The position numbers were made by a program, and so were the translations under genes. From the NCBI GenBank assembly GCA_964351905.1, contig CAYGPG010000019.1:1-32823 (forward strand): a stretch of 32,823 nt of DNA, read 5' to 3'. A model generated the notes under the pieces. The model ran no database searches. It was not told the origin of the DNA and was given only the letters and a program-made list of their open reading frames with translations. Numbering within the stretch: the first letter of the stretch is position 1; every line of letters starts with the position of its first letter. This document shows positions 1-8,367 of the stretch, piece by piece. This stretch comes from GCA-2708415 sp964351905 (GTDB taxonomy: Bacteria; Pseudomonadota; Alphaproteobacteria; Micavibrionales; Micavibrionaceae).

Positions 1-602
1 TCGTTACTATTCCCACCCGCTTGCGGGGGGGCTAGGGGGGGAGAAGGTTTCGCATATCTTAACCCAATTTGATTGTTATCTTTTAAAGCTTGAAGTGTGG
101 CATCATCCATCATAAAGCGTCCTTCACCATGCGCGACAGGAACGTGTAAACTCTCAATCCCTTGCAACCAAGGCGATGATGTTTTTTCAACCTTCATGTC
201 AATCCAACGACATTGATAACGCGCGCTTGCGTTGTGGGTGACGGCAACTTGACGCGCGTCATATTCGCCGCCAAGGGCAGGGGCAAGGCCAAGATTCACT
301 ACAACCTGACAGCCATTACAGATACCAATGGTGAGCGTGTCACGCTGTACAAATTCTTTGAGCGCATCACCAAGAGTTAGGCGCATTTTTTGGGCAAACG
401 CATTGCCCGACCCTGTGTCATCTCCATAAGAAAAACCACCAGGGACAGAAATGACCTGAACCTGCTCTAATTCTTTTGGATTTTCTGCGAGGTCATTGAT
501 GTGACGAATTTGAGCGTCAAAGCCTACATATTCAAACCCTTTGGCCGTTTCTTCCTCACTATTGAGGCCAAATCCAGTAATAATGAGTGCGCGTGCGGTC
601 AT
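1..602 (-). CDS. purQ: Phosphoribosylformylglycinamidine synthase glutaminase subunit PurQ (3' end outside window)
   Basis: Class I glutamine amidotransferase that supplies ammonia to PurL for conversion of FGAR to FGAM in purine synthesis. I translated this strand directly from ATG at 602-600. It starts MTARALIITGFGLNSEEET, then VPGGFSYGDD near residues 54-63, the nucleophile-cysteine motif GICNGCQ near 89-95, and PVAHGEGRF further on. The reading frame is open to base 1, so the C-terminus with the catalytic His-Glu pair is missing from the window. The start overlaps the stop of the upstream small gene by ATGA, implying translational coupling. After Arg182-Tyr183 the protein runs into a proline-rich stretch encoded by a GC-rich palindrome, where PurQ proteins usually have a short loop before the conserved NPNGS motif; this looks like an in-frame insertion. 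Family assignment is firm. Confidence 0.93.
   Translation of the reverse strand, partial: MTARALIITGFGLNSEEETAKGFEYVGFDAQIRHINDLAENPKELEQVQVISVPGGFSYGDDTGSGNAFAQKMRLTLGDALKEFVQRDTLTIGICNGCQVVVNLGLAPALGGEYDARQVAVTHNASARYQCRWIDMKVEKTSSPWLQGIESLHVPVAHGEGRFMMDDATLQALKDNNQIGLRYAKPSPPLAPPQAGGNSN
12..44. repeat. GC-rich palindromic insertion inside purQ
   Basis: The plus strand contains CCCGC TT GCGGG (16-27) flanked by runs of G and C, very unlike the surrounding sequence. On the coding strand it is read in frame as PSPPLAPPQAGG at about residues 186-197 of PurQ. The simple composition and perfect small hairpin suggest a short mobile palindrome tolerated in a surface loop. It does not share the CAC or CGTCAT ends of the other repeats in this window, so it may be a separate family. 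Confidence 0.5.
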
Positions 603-1039
603 AATAAAATTCTACTTTTAATTTCAAGTTCTTGTAAACAAATCTCATTATCTTCTTTTAATGAATTATTTACAATATCTGCAGTTTTCTTAGGCAATGT
701 TTTACAACTGCAATCGGAAACTTTAGAGGTAAATTCAGAATATTTAGAAAATCCTTCTGTAATTTCTTCAGACCTATATCCATCTATATAGGCATTATAT
801 TGGTGGTATAATTCCCATGGATAATCTTCGTCGAGTATAACTTTACATTCTTTACTTAAAGGTTTTGTATTATCGCACTGTCTTAACCATTCAAAACCAG
901 ATGAACGAGAATTAATTTCTTTACATTGTTCATATTCAGCTAACAGTTTTTCCTTCTTTGCTGCTGGAGTGGCGATAAATATATTATATAAAGTAAAAAA
1001 GATAATTAAAGCAGAGAATGAAATGAAAAAATGTTTCAT
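599..1039 (-). CDS. Small Cys-rich exported or anchored protein of unknown function
   Basis: A 146-residue protein I do not recognise. Residues 1-24 form a Lys-then-hydrophobic segment (MKHFFISFSALIIFFTLYNI), a signal peptide or single membrane anchor. The rest is polar and contains six cysteines (EQCKE, RQCDN, KECKV, DCSC, EICLQ), which could form disulfides in the periplasm. It lies one base after the purL stop and overlaps the purQ start by ATGA, so it is almost certainly translated within the purL-purQ unit. Its sequence is visibly more AT-rich than both neighbours, and purine synthesis needs no exported protein here; it looks like an acquired gene lodged in the operon. No link to FGAM synthase can be shown. 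Confidence 0.72.
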   Translation of the reverse strand: MKHFFISFSALIIFFTLYNIFIATPAAKKEKLLAEYEQCKEINSRSSGFEWLRQCDNTKPLSKECKVILDEDYPWELYHQYNAYIDGYRSEEITEGFSKYSEFTSKVSDCSCKTLPKKTADIVNNSLKEDNEICLQELEIKSRILL

Positions 1040-1040
1040 A

Positions 1041-3992
1041 TCAATACCCTCCCAAGGTGGCCTTATAGGCTTTTTCTAAATCAGAGGTCGAAGCCGCAAT
1101 CTTGCTGTTTATTTTTAATGTTGGGTCTTCGGTCACTGTTCCAATTTGCTGGACAAATTTGTAATTACCAAATGTCTTTTCAAACGCGTCTTTATCTTGT
1201 GGGGCAATTGTCACAACGATACGTCCTTGGCTTTCAGAATAAAGCGTTTTATCTAAACGCAACTCATCATTAAGAGTAACCTCTAGTCCTAAACCACTGG
1301 CTATTGATTTTTTCGCGAGAGCAATACCAAGGCCACCAAAACCAACGGATATCGCGGAGGCGCAAAGTTGTTTTTTATTGGCATCAGATAAAGCGCGATA
1401 GAGAGCGTAATTCACATCATCATGCATTTCAGGAACGTTGTTTCCTAAATACCCGAGGTGATCATAATATTCTGACGCACCCAGCTCGTCTTTTGTTTCG
1501 CCCAAAAGGTAAACCAAATCACCTGCTTGTTTTGGATCGAGAGAAACCGCATGAGCGACATCTTTAATAACACCAATTCCTGAAATCAAAAGAGTAGGAG
1601 GGATAGCAATGTGAACAGGATTATTATCTGCGTCATAGCCTTTGAAATCATTGAACATAGAATCTTTGCCTGAAATAAACGGCGTGCGATATGTTTTGGC
1701 CAGATGATAAATGGCGGCCATGGCGCGTTTAAGTTGCCCTAAACGCTCTGGATCATGGGACGAACACCAGCAAATATTATCGAGCAAGGCAAGGTGATCA
1801 ATATCACCCCCTGCGGAAATCGCGGCGCGAACAGCGCTATCCAATGCCGCGCGGGCCATGTGATGTGTGTCAATGTCACTGTAACGAGGTGCCAATCCTT
1901 GAGAAAGAACCGCGGCACGTTTGCTATCCAAAACAGGGCGGCTGACGGTGGCGTCTGTATAAACGCGGCCTTTGCCTTGAAGAGGGCCAAGCACGGCAGA
2001 ACCTTGAACATTATGATCATACTGCGCCGCAACAAATTCTTTAGAGCAGATATTCAAACGACCCAACATTTCCATCAATGTTTGATTATGATCTGTAGGT
2101 TCTGCAAATTCCGGTTCAGGTTCACCGCCTCGCGTGAAGGTTGTTTCTAATGGTGTTTCTGGATTTCCGTCATGGAGGAACTCCATAGAGATATCCATGA
2201 CTGTGTCATTTTCCCATGTGAGTTTTGCGCGACCATTATTGGTAAATTCACCAATGTCCCATGCTTCCACGCCACGTTTGGCAAAGAGCTTTGTGATCTC
2301 ATCAACGTTTTCAGGCGGCACGGCCATTGTCATGCGTTCTTGGGATTCGGAAATCCAAATTTCCCAAGGTTGCATGCCTGGATATTTCAGCGGTACTTTA
2401 TCAAGCGCGAGATTAAACCCGCCAGAGCCTTCGCCCATTTCACCAACAGAGGACGCAAGACCGCCCGCGCCGTTATCGGTCACGGCATTATAAAGCCCAA
2501 GATCACGAATTTCTTTGACCAAAGCATCAGAAAACTTCTTCTGCGTAATAGGATCACCAATTTGAACAGCCGTCGCAGGAGAGCCTTCATCAAGCGCCAC
2601 GGATGAGAAGGTCGCGCCGTGAATACCATCACGCCCAACCTTACCGCCAATCATAATGATACGGTCATCAGCTTGCGCCGATTTAATATGAGACGGCTTA
2701 CCATTAATTTCACGGGGGATAATTCCAACCGTTCCTGCAAAAACGAGCGGCTTACCGACATAGCGATCATCAAAATACATGAAGCCTTGTGGTGTGGGGA
2801 TTCCTGATTGGTTTCCTCCTGCCTCAACACCCGCGACAACACCCTTCATGATGGTGTCGGGCGAGAGTGTCGCGTTCATTTTATTTTGACCACGGTAATA
2901 GGTGATATCTTTGCGCGGATCAGCAAGACAAAATCCATAACGGTTTAAGACAGGTTTGGCGCCCTGACCAAAGCCAAGGCAATCACGGTTTACACCAACA
3001 ATACCTGTGATAGCGCCACCAAAGGGGTCAAGCGCAGAAGGGGAGTTATGTGTTTCAACTTTATCGGCAATCAGCCAGTTGTCATCAAAGATAATACCGC
3101 CAGCATTGTCGCTAAAGACACTCACGCAGAAATCATCATCGCCGCGCTCTTTACGGATTTCGTTCGTTGCGCCTTTGATGTAATGCTTATAAAGCCCATC
3201 TTGGATTTCATCGATGGGACTTGCAAAAATGGTGTGCTTGCAATGCTCTGACCAAGTCTGTGCGAGTGTTTCAAGCTCCACATCAGTAGGGTCACGTTTT
3301 TCAACATCACGGAAATACGCTTGAACGGCCTGCATATAAAAGAGCGACATACCCAGAGGGCCGCGACGCGTGCCATCGGCATTTTCAATACCTTTATCAC
3401 CAATCGTGATTAAGTCTTCATCACTGACGTTCAGATTAACGTTGTCAACGGCGATACCCTTATTGTCCAAAACGACCTTAGGGATAGTAACGCCCATGCC
3501 GTTATCATCTTTAAACTGCTTAGCATTTTTATTGGCGGCGCGTTGAATGAGGGGATTATGAAGCTGCAACGCAATTTCTTTTAATTGCTGTGGGCTTACA
3601 TCGCCTTCAATCAGCAAAAGTTTTGAGCTGTAAAGATGTCTATCATCACCTAGGGTAAGGGCGGTCAGCTCGCTCGCCGTATGACCAATATTATCGGTTA
3701 CGCCAGGCAAGAATCCTATCTCAAGCGCATGGTCAAAATCACCAACAACCTCCCAATATTCATTGGCAGGCACACGGCCTTCTTCAATTACAAAGCTGCG
3801 TTGTGTTACAGGGTTGGTGAAAGATTGCAGACAATCTTGAAGCTTATCAGGCGCGGTAATGGACTCTTCAATCGTATAAACGTCGACAATGCGAATTTTT
3901 TTAATGTTTGGCGCGATAGAGGCAAAATTTTGCTCGTATGTTTTGGCGCGGCCATCCTCGGAAAGGGTAAATACTTCGATACGTTGTGACAT
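1041..3992 (-). CDS. purL: Phosphoribosylformylglycinamidine synthase PurL, long form without glutaminase domain
   Basis: ATP-dependent FGAM synthase, step four of purine synthesis, using ammonia from PurQ. At 983 residues it is much longer than the usual alphaproteobacterial PurL (about 740) and shorter than the fused gammaproteobacterial enzyme (about 1300). About 200 N-terminal residues precede the linker containing TLAQTWSEHCKHT; these probably include a PurS-like region. Then come two AIR-synthase-type halves: ADKVETHNSPSALDPFGGA, AGGNQSGIPTPQG, VTDNGAGGLASSVGEMG and WISESQERM in the first, and a second half with SGKDSMFND. No glutaminase domain follows; PurQ is a separate gene just downstream. 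The ATG at 3992-3990 is preceded by a 126-bp divergent intergenic region shared with nuoG. No obvious Shine-Dalgarno is seen. Confidence 0.95.
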   Translation of the reverse strand: MSQRIEVFTLSEDGRAKTYEQNFASIAPNIKKIRIVDVYTIEESITAPDKLQDCLQSFTNPVTQRSFVIEEGRVPANEYWEVVGDFDHALEIGFLPGVTDNIGHTASELTALTLGDDRHLYSSKLLLIEGDVSPQQLKEIALQLHNPLIQRAANKNAKQFKDDNGMGVTIPKVVLDNKGIAVDNVNLNVSDEDLITIGDKGIENADGTRRGPLGMSLFYMQAVQAYFRDVEKRDPTDVELETLAQTWSEHCKHTIFASPIDEIQDGLYKHYIKGATNEIRKERGDDDFCVSVFSDNAGGIIFDDNWLIADKVETHNSPSALDPFGGAITGIVGVNRDCLGFGQGAKPVLNRYGFCLADPRKDITYYRGQNKMNATLSPDTIMKGVVAGVEAGGNQSGIPTPQGFMYFDDRYVGKPLVFAGTVGIIPREINGKPSHIKSAQADDRIIMIGGKVGRDGIHGATFSSVALDEGSPATAVQIGDPITQKKFSDALVKEIRDLGLYNAVTDNGAGGLASSVGEMGEGSGGFNLALDKVPLKYPGMQPWEIWISESQERMTMAVPPENVDEITKLFAKRGVEAWDIGEFTNNGRAKLTWENDTVMDISMEFLHDGNPETPLETTFTRGGEPEPEFAEPTDHNQTLMEMLGRLNICSKEFVAAQYDHNVQGSAVLGPLQGKGRVYTDATVSRPVLDSKRAAVLSQGLAPRYSDIDTHHMARAALDSAVRAAISAGGDIDHLALLDNICWCSSHDPERLGQLKRAMAAIYHLAKTYRTPFISGKDSMFNDFKGYDADNNPVHIAIPPTLLISGIGVIKDVAHAVSLDPKQAGDLVYLLGETKDELGASEYYDHLGYLGNNVPEMHDDVNYALYRALSDANKKQLCASAISVGFGGLGIALAKKSIASGLGLEVTLNDELRLDKTLYSESQGRIVVTIAPQDKDAFEKTFGNYKFVQQIGTVTEDPTLKINSKIAASTSDLEKAYKATLGGY

Positions 3993-4118
3993 AAGGTTTT
4001 TTAACGATTTGTGCTTTTAATGTCTACTGTAAATAAGCCTTAAATCACAAAGTTTTACTCTTGCATTTCATATTGGGTTACTGCATTTTTAGGGGTATTT
4101 TTTATAAAGAAGTTGTTC
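3993..4118. promoter_or_regulatory. Divergent promoter region between purL and nuoG
   Basis: This AT-rich gap must hold promoters for both directions. For nuoG, a weak candidate is TTGGGT at 4073-4078 with TATTTT at 4096-4101 (17-nt spacing). For purL, TTGTGA followed by a TAGACA-like hexamer can be drawn on the minus strand. Both are poor matches. I see no riboswitch-like fold or clear operator palindrome. Confidence 0.3.
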
Positions 4119-6170
4119 ATGCCTAAACTTACCATCAATGATCAAGAAGTCGAAGTCGAAGCAGGCACGTCTATTATTCAGGCGGCAGAGCAAATTGGCG
4201 TTGAAATTCCACGTTTTTGTTATCACGATAAGTTAAGTGTTCCGGCCAATTGCCGCATGTGTTTGGTCGAAGTTGAGGGCGGCCCACCCAAACCTGTTGC
4301 CTCTTGCGCCATGGCTTGCGGTGAGGGCATGGTAGTCAAAACCGAATCTGAGATGGTGAAAAAAGCGCGTAAAGGCGTCATGGAAATGCTGCTCATTAAC
4401 CACCCGCTTGATTGCCCAATCTGTGATCAAGGCGGGGAGTGTGATTTACAAGATCAGGCCGTGGCTTATGGATTTGACCGCTCGCGCTATTCCGAGAACA
4501 AGCGCGCGGTAAAAGATAAAAATTTAGGCCCCACAATTAAAACTATTATGACGCGGTGTATTAACTGCACGCGTTGTGTGCGTTTTGGTGAAGAAATTGC
4601 GGGAATGACGGAGCTAGGTCAACTGAACCGCGGCGAAGATGCGGAAATTGGTACTTTTATTGAAGCCGCCGTGACGACTGAACTCTCAGGGAATATGATT
4701 GATATTTGCCCTGTAGGTGCGCTGACTTCCAAACCTTATGCGTTTAAGGCGCGTTCATGGGAATTAAAGAAGACACAAAGTATTGATGTGCATGATGCCG
4801 TGGGATCAAATATTCGCGTGGATAGTCGTGGTGGTGAAGTGATGCGTATTCTGCCGCGCTTACATGAAGATGTGAATGAAGAATGGATCAATGACCGCAC
4901 ACGCTTTGCCTATGATGGTTTAAAGAAGAATCGCCTTGATCAAACCTATATTCGTGATGAAGAAACGAAAAAGCTGAAAGTAGCAACTTGGGACGAAGCT
5001 TTAAATTTTGCTGCTAAAAAGCTGAAAACATTTAAAAAAGATAACATTGCGGCTTACGCAGGTGATCTCTGTGATGCTGAAAGCATGTACGCGCTCAAAT
5101 CCCTTATGAGTAATTTGGGAGCTGATCAATTGGAATGCCGTACAGATGGTGCAAAATTTGATGTGTCTCAAAAGGCAGGATATAGCTTTAATTCTACAAT
5201 TGCGGGCATTGAAGAAGCGGATGCTATTTTACTTGTAGGTACAAACCCACGCCATGAGGCAACACTTGTGAATACACGTATTCGCAAAGCTTACCTAAAT
5301 AATAAGACAGCCATTGCACGTATTGGAGAAGACAATGATTTGACTTATCCGTGCGAATATTTGGGCACAAATGCTAAAGATTTAGAAAAACTACTCAAAG
5401 CCAAAAATGGCTTTGCCAAAAAACTTCATGATGCAGAACGCCCGATGATTACCGTTGGTATGGGCGCCTTTTGCCGCGAAGACGGAAAAGCCGTACAAGC
5501 TCTTTGTCGAAAAATCGCTGAGGAGTTTGGTATGATTTCGGAAGACTGGAATGGCTATAACGTTCTTCACAATGCGGCATCGCGTATGGCGGCGTTAGAG
5601 ATGGAGTTTACACCAAGCCACAGCTTTGATTTGGCAGATATGGGCTTGGTTTACTTGCTTGGTGTTGATAATGCCGAAACTGTAAACGCCATTCACCCGC
5701 ATAGTTTTGTTATTTACCAAGGTCACCATGGTGATTTAGGTGCGCATCGTGCAGATATTATATTGCCGGGAGCGGCTTATACAGAAAAAGATGGCATCTA
5801 TATGAACATGGAAGGGCGCGCACAACGTGGACGTAAAGCCATTTTCCCGCCAGGTGAGGCCCGTGAGGATTGGACAATTCTTCGTGCTTTGTCAGACCGC
5901 TGCGAGGTTTCAATTGGTTTTAATGATTTGGCAGAGCTCCGTACGGACATGATTGCAAAATATCCACGTTTGGGCGCGTTTGATGAAATTGAACCAGCAA
6001 AATGGGCGTCTTTTGGTGGCGCAGAACACCAAATTACTGACCAACCTTTTGAAAACCCAATTCAAAATTTCTATATGACGAACGTGATATGTAACGCATC
6101 AGAAACCATGAAACGTTGCACATCCAAATTTGTGATGGGCGAAGAAGAATATTTGGAGGCCGCAGAGTAA
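4119..6170 (+). CDS. nuoG: NADH-quinone oxidoreductase subunit G (complex I, 75-kDa-like)
   Basis: Peripheral-arm iron-sulfur subunit of complex I that carries electrons from the NADH module toward the quinone site. The N-terminal [2Fe-2S] domain has Cys34, Cys45, Cys48 and a fourth ligand at Cys63 or Cys67. The His-Cys motif HPLDCPICDQGGECDLQD and then TRCINCTRCVRFGEE, with a later Cys in DICPVGAL, provide the [4Fe-4S] sites. A molybdopterin-oxidoreductase-like domain fills the C-terminal two thirds. I chose ATG 4119 (MPKLTIND) over the in-frame TTG at 4113, because AAAGAAG lies at good spacing before it. It is 683 residues, normal for alphaproteobacteria. nuoA-F are not adjacent: the next gene upstream is the divergent purL, so the nuo cluster is split before nuoG. 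Confidence 0.96.
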   Translation: MPKLTINDQEVEVEAGTSIIQAAEQIGVEIPRFCYHDKLSVPANCRMCLVEVEGGPPKPVASCAMACGEGMVVKTESEMVKKARKGVMEMLLINHPLDCPICDQGGECDLQDQAVAYGFDRSRYSENKRAVKDKNLGPTIKTIMTRCINCTRCVRFGEEIAGMTELGQLNRGEDAEIGTFIEAAVTTELSGNMIDICPVGALTSKPYAFKARSWELKKTQSIDVHDAVGSNIRVDSRGGEVMRILPRLHEDVNEEWINDRTRFAYDGLKKNRLDQTYIRDEETKKLKVATWDEALNFAAKKLKTFKKDNIAAYAGDLCDAESMYALKSLMSNLGADQLECRTDGAKFDVSQKAGYSFNSTIAGIEEADAILLVGTNPRHEATLVNTRIRKAYLNNKTAIARIGEDNDLTYPCEYLGTNAKDLEKLLKAKNGFAKKLHDAERPMITVGMGAFCREDGKAVQALCRKIAEEFGMISEDWNGYNVLHNAASRMAALEMEFTPSHSFDLADMGLVYLLGVDNAETVNAIHPHSFVIYQGHHGDLGAHRADIILPGAAYTEKDGIYMNMEGRAQRGRKAIFPPGEAREDWTILRALSDRCEVSIGFNDLAELRTDMIAKYPRLGAFDEIEPAKWASFGGAEHQITDQPFENPIQNFYMTNVICNASETMKRCTSKFVMGEEEYLEAAE

Positions 6171-6574
6171 TGAGCAAAACCACATTAGAACAAGTCCAAG
6201 AATTTCACGAAACTTATGGATTGCCTGTTGAGAATGAACAGACTTGCGGGAATGACCAAACCAAAGAGCTTCGTATTAATCTTCTTCAAGAAGAATTAGA
6301 CGAGCTGAAAGAAGCGCTTGAGAATAATGATCTTGTTGAAACGCTCGATGCGTTAATTGACTTGCAATATGTGCTTGATGGCGCGTTTCTCTCTTTTGGT
6401 ATGCAAGATGTGAAGATGGAGGCTTTTAATGAAGTGCATCGCTCCAACATGTCTAAGCTCGGCGAAGATGGAAAACCTATTCGACGTGAAGGGGATGGTA
6501 AAGTCATGAAGGGCCCAAATTATTTTAAGCCTGACATGGTTCAATTCATAAAAGATAAGAAAAAGGCCGCTTAA
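6170..6574 (+). CDS. MazG / PRA-PH-like nucleotide pyrophosphohydrolase
   Basis: A 134-residue all-helical protein of the MazG/phosphoribosyl-ATP pyrophosphohydrolase superfamily, enzymes that hydrolyse nucleoside triphosphates or related compounds to monophosphate and pyrophosphate. The metal-binding pattern is visible: E41-E42-x-x-E45 (LLQEELDELKEAL) followed by E57-x-x-D60 and D64 (ETLDALIDLQYV). The tail has SNMSKLGEDGKP and KGPNYFKPD, seen in stand-alone and phage members. The start overlaps the nuoG stop as TAATG, with GGAGG just upstream, and it ends 3 nt before nuoH. Complex I has no such subunit, so this is a guest gene in the operon. The exact substrate (dNTP, damaged nucleotide or another) cannot be told from sequence. 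Confidence 0.85.
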   Translation: MSKTTLEQVQEFHETYGLPVENEQTCGNDQTKELRINLLQEELDELKEALENNDLVETLDALIDLQYVLDGAFLSFGMQDVKMEAFNEVHRSNMSKLGEDGKPIRREGDGKVMKGPNYFKPDMVQFIKDKKKAA

Positions 6575-6577
6575 TTT

Positions 6578-7585
6578 ATGTTGCTTGAATTTTTCAATAC
6601 TTATCAAGATTTCTTCTTTATGCTGGCGCATATTGGAATTTTGATTGGCGTGATTTTGGGCGCGGTAGCGTATTATACCTATGCGGAACGTAAGATCATG
6701 GGCGCGATGCAACGCCGCCAAGGGCCACAAGTCGTTGGTCCGTTCGGTCTGTTACAACCGATTGCCGATGGGATAAAGCTACTTTCCAAAGAAACGATTA
6801 TTCCTTCCCAAGCCAATGGTCCTGTCTTCGTGATTGCACCGATGATTACATTTACGCTTGCGCTGATTGCGTGGTCTGTCATTCCCGTGAGCGCGCAGCT
6901 TGTTCTTGCGGACATTAATGTGGGTATTCTTTATCTATTCGCCGTGTCTTCCATGGGGGTTTATGGTGTAATCATGGCGGGCTGGGCATCAAATTCTAAA
7001 TATGCTTTCCTTGGTGGACTTCGTTCCGCCTCGCAAATGGTGTCTTACGAAGTATCCATGGGGCTTATCATTGTTTGCGTTTTGCTTTGTGTTGGGTCAT
7101 TAAACCTTACAGAAATCGTCACGGTTGAGCGTCCATTCTGGGTAGATATTATGCTCTTTCCTATGTTCATCGTGTTTTTGGTGTCTATTTTGGCAGAAAC
7201 AAACCGCGCGCCTTTCGACTTGCCTGAAGGGGAATCAGAGATCACAGGTGGTTTCATGGTTGAATATTCTGCCATGACCTTCGCACTCTTCTTCCTTGGT
7301 GAATATGCCAACATGATTTTGATGTCGGCCATGACCGTCATCCTCTTTATGGGCGGATGGTTGCCACCGTTTGAGATAGAAGCGCTTGTTGTTGTACCAG
7401 GTGTAATTTGGTTTACGTTAAAAACATTCCTCGTCATGTTCTTCTTCGTCTGGGCGCGCGCAACTTTCCCGCGTTATCGCTATGACCAGCTTATGCGCTT
7501 GGGATGGAAAGTATTCTTACCATTCACATTATTCTGGGTTGTTGTGGTTTCAGGTTCCCTTTTATATTTCGATGCGTTGCCATGA
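6578..7585 (+). CDS. nuoH: NADH-quinone oxidoreductase subunit H
   Basis: Membrane subunit of complex I that forms most of the quinone chamber at the junction with the peripheral arm. The 335-residue protein has about eight hydrophobic segments. Family signatures are AERKIMGAMQRRQGP around residues 36-50, VGPFGLLQPIADGIKLL just after, and the acidic quinone-site loop ETNRAPFDLPEGESE around 206-220. It starts 3 nt after the pyrophosphohydrolase gene. Its TGA overlaps the next ATG (ATGA), so the following small ORF is likely translated by reinitiation. Confidence 0.97.
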   Translation: MLLEFFNTYQDFFFMLAHIGILIGVILGAVAYYTYAERKIMGAMQRRQGPQVVGPFGLLQPIADGIKLLSKETIIPSQANGPVFVIAPMITFTLALIAWSVIPVSAQLVLADINVGILYLFAVSSMGVYGVIMAGWASNSKYAFLGGLRSASQMVSYEVSMGLIIVCVLLCVGSLNLTEIVTVERPFWVDIMLFPMFIVFLVSILAETNRAPFDLPEGESEITGGFMVEYSAMTFALFFLGEYANMILMSAMTVILFMGGWLPPFEIEALVVVPGVIWFTLKTFLVMFFFVWARATFPRYRYDQLMRLGWKVFLPFTLFWVVVVSGSLLYFDALP

Positions 7586-7881
7586 ATAAGGAAATAATAA
7601 AAACACAAATTGAAATTAGATGGCTCTGTTTTCTTTTATTTATTTACGGTTTAGCTTTGTTTGTTATTGATATTACTTCTATATTTATAACCTTTATGGA
7701 AGCGGCGAATAGTAAATCGGGCATAATATTAATTACTTTTACTAATATTTTAATAGGAATTATTAGTTTATTATTTTTTGTTCTAATTGTTTATGTCATT
7801 GATAAAAAAATGAAAAAGCTCTCTAGTTTTTATGGAGTTAGCTTTTGGCGATTAAAAGCTAAACAAATTTTTGGATATTGA
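7582..7881 (+). CDS. Small two-helix membrane protein of unknown function inserted between nuoH and nuoI
   Basis: A 99-residue protein I do not recognise. It has a short polar N-terminus (MNKEIIKTQIEIRW), two long hydrophobic spans at roughly 13-38 and 48-73, and a basic tail containing DKKMKKL. The gene is clearly more AT-rich than the nuo genes on both sides. It overlaps the nuoH stop as ATGA and ends 2 nt before the nuoI ATG, so it sits seamlessly in the operon. nuoH and nuoI are normally adjacent. It could be an accessory complex I membrane protein or an unrelated passenger; the sequence does not decide. Confidence 0.7.
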   Translation: MNKEIIKTQIEIRWLCFLLFIYGLALFVIDITSIFITFMEAANSKSGIILITFTNILIGIISLLFFVLIVYVIDKKMKKLSSFYGVSFWRLKAKQIFGY

Positions 7882-7883
7882 GT

Positions 7884-8366
7884 ATGAAAAATTTAATTAA
7901 CTCATTTTTACTGGTAGAAATCGTCAAAGGGATGGCTTTGACGCTCAAATACATGTTTTTCATGCCGCGCGTGACGATTAATTACCCCAACGAGAAGGGG
8001 CCAATTTCGCCGCGTTTTCGTGGAGAACACGCCTTACGTCGCTATCCAAATGGGGAAGAGCGTTGCATTGCCTGTAAACTTTGTGAAGCGATTTGCCCTG
8101 CCCAAGCGATTACGATTGAGGCGGAACCACGTGAAGACGGTTCACGCCGTACAACCCGTTACGATATCGACATGACCAAATGTATTTATTGCGGTCTTTG
8201 TGAAGAAGCGTGCCCTGTGGATGCCATTGTTGAGGGCCCCAATTTTGAATTTTCCACCGAAACGCGTGAAGAACTTTATTACAATAAAGACAAACTTCTT
8301 GAAAACGGTGATATATGGGAAGCGCAAATTGCGGCTAACCTTGCTAAAGATGCACCTTACAGATAA
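7884..8366 (+). CDS. nuoI: NADH-quinone oxidoreductase subunit I
   Basis: Ferredoxin-like subunit of complex I carrying the two [4Fe-4S] clusters (N6a and N6b) that pass electrons toward the final cluster. Two full binding motifs are present: Cys61, 64, 67, 71 (CIACKLCEAICP) and Cys100, 103, 106, 110 (CIYCGLCEEACP). A proline closes each, as expected. I chose ATG 7884 over the TTG at 7878, which would overlap the upstream stop. The product is 160 residues, the usual length. This is the last gene of the first nuo block; nuoJ lies 555 bp further on, after a gene on the opposite strand. Confidence 0.96.
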   Translation: MKNLINSFLLVEIVKGMALTLKYMFFMPRVTINYPNEKGPISPRFRGEHALRRYPNGEERCIACKLCEAICPAQAITIEAEPREDGSRRTTRYDIDMTKCIYCGLCEEACPVDAIVEGPNFEFSTETREELYYNKDKLLENGDIWEAQIAANLAKDAPYR

Positions 8367-8367
8367 T

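Noticed and set aside
1755..2606. Several open frames on the plus strand opposite purL
   Set aside because: They are antisense shadows of a well-conserved gene, with no start signals and no recognisable protein features.
3993..4118. Purine riboswitch or other structured leader before purL
   Set aside because: The region is AT-rich with no stable paired elements or conserved core that I can recognise.
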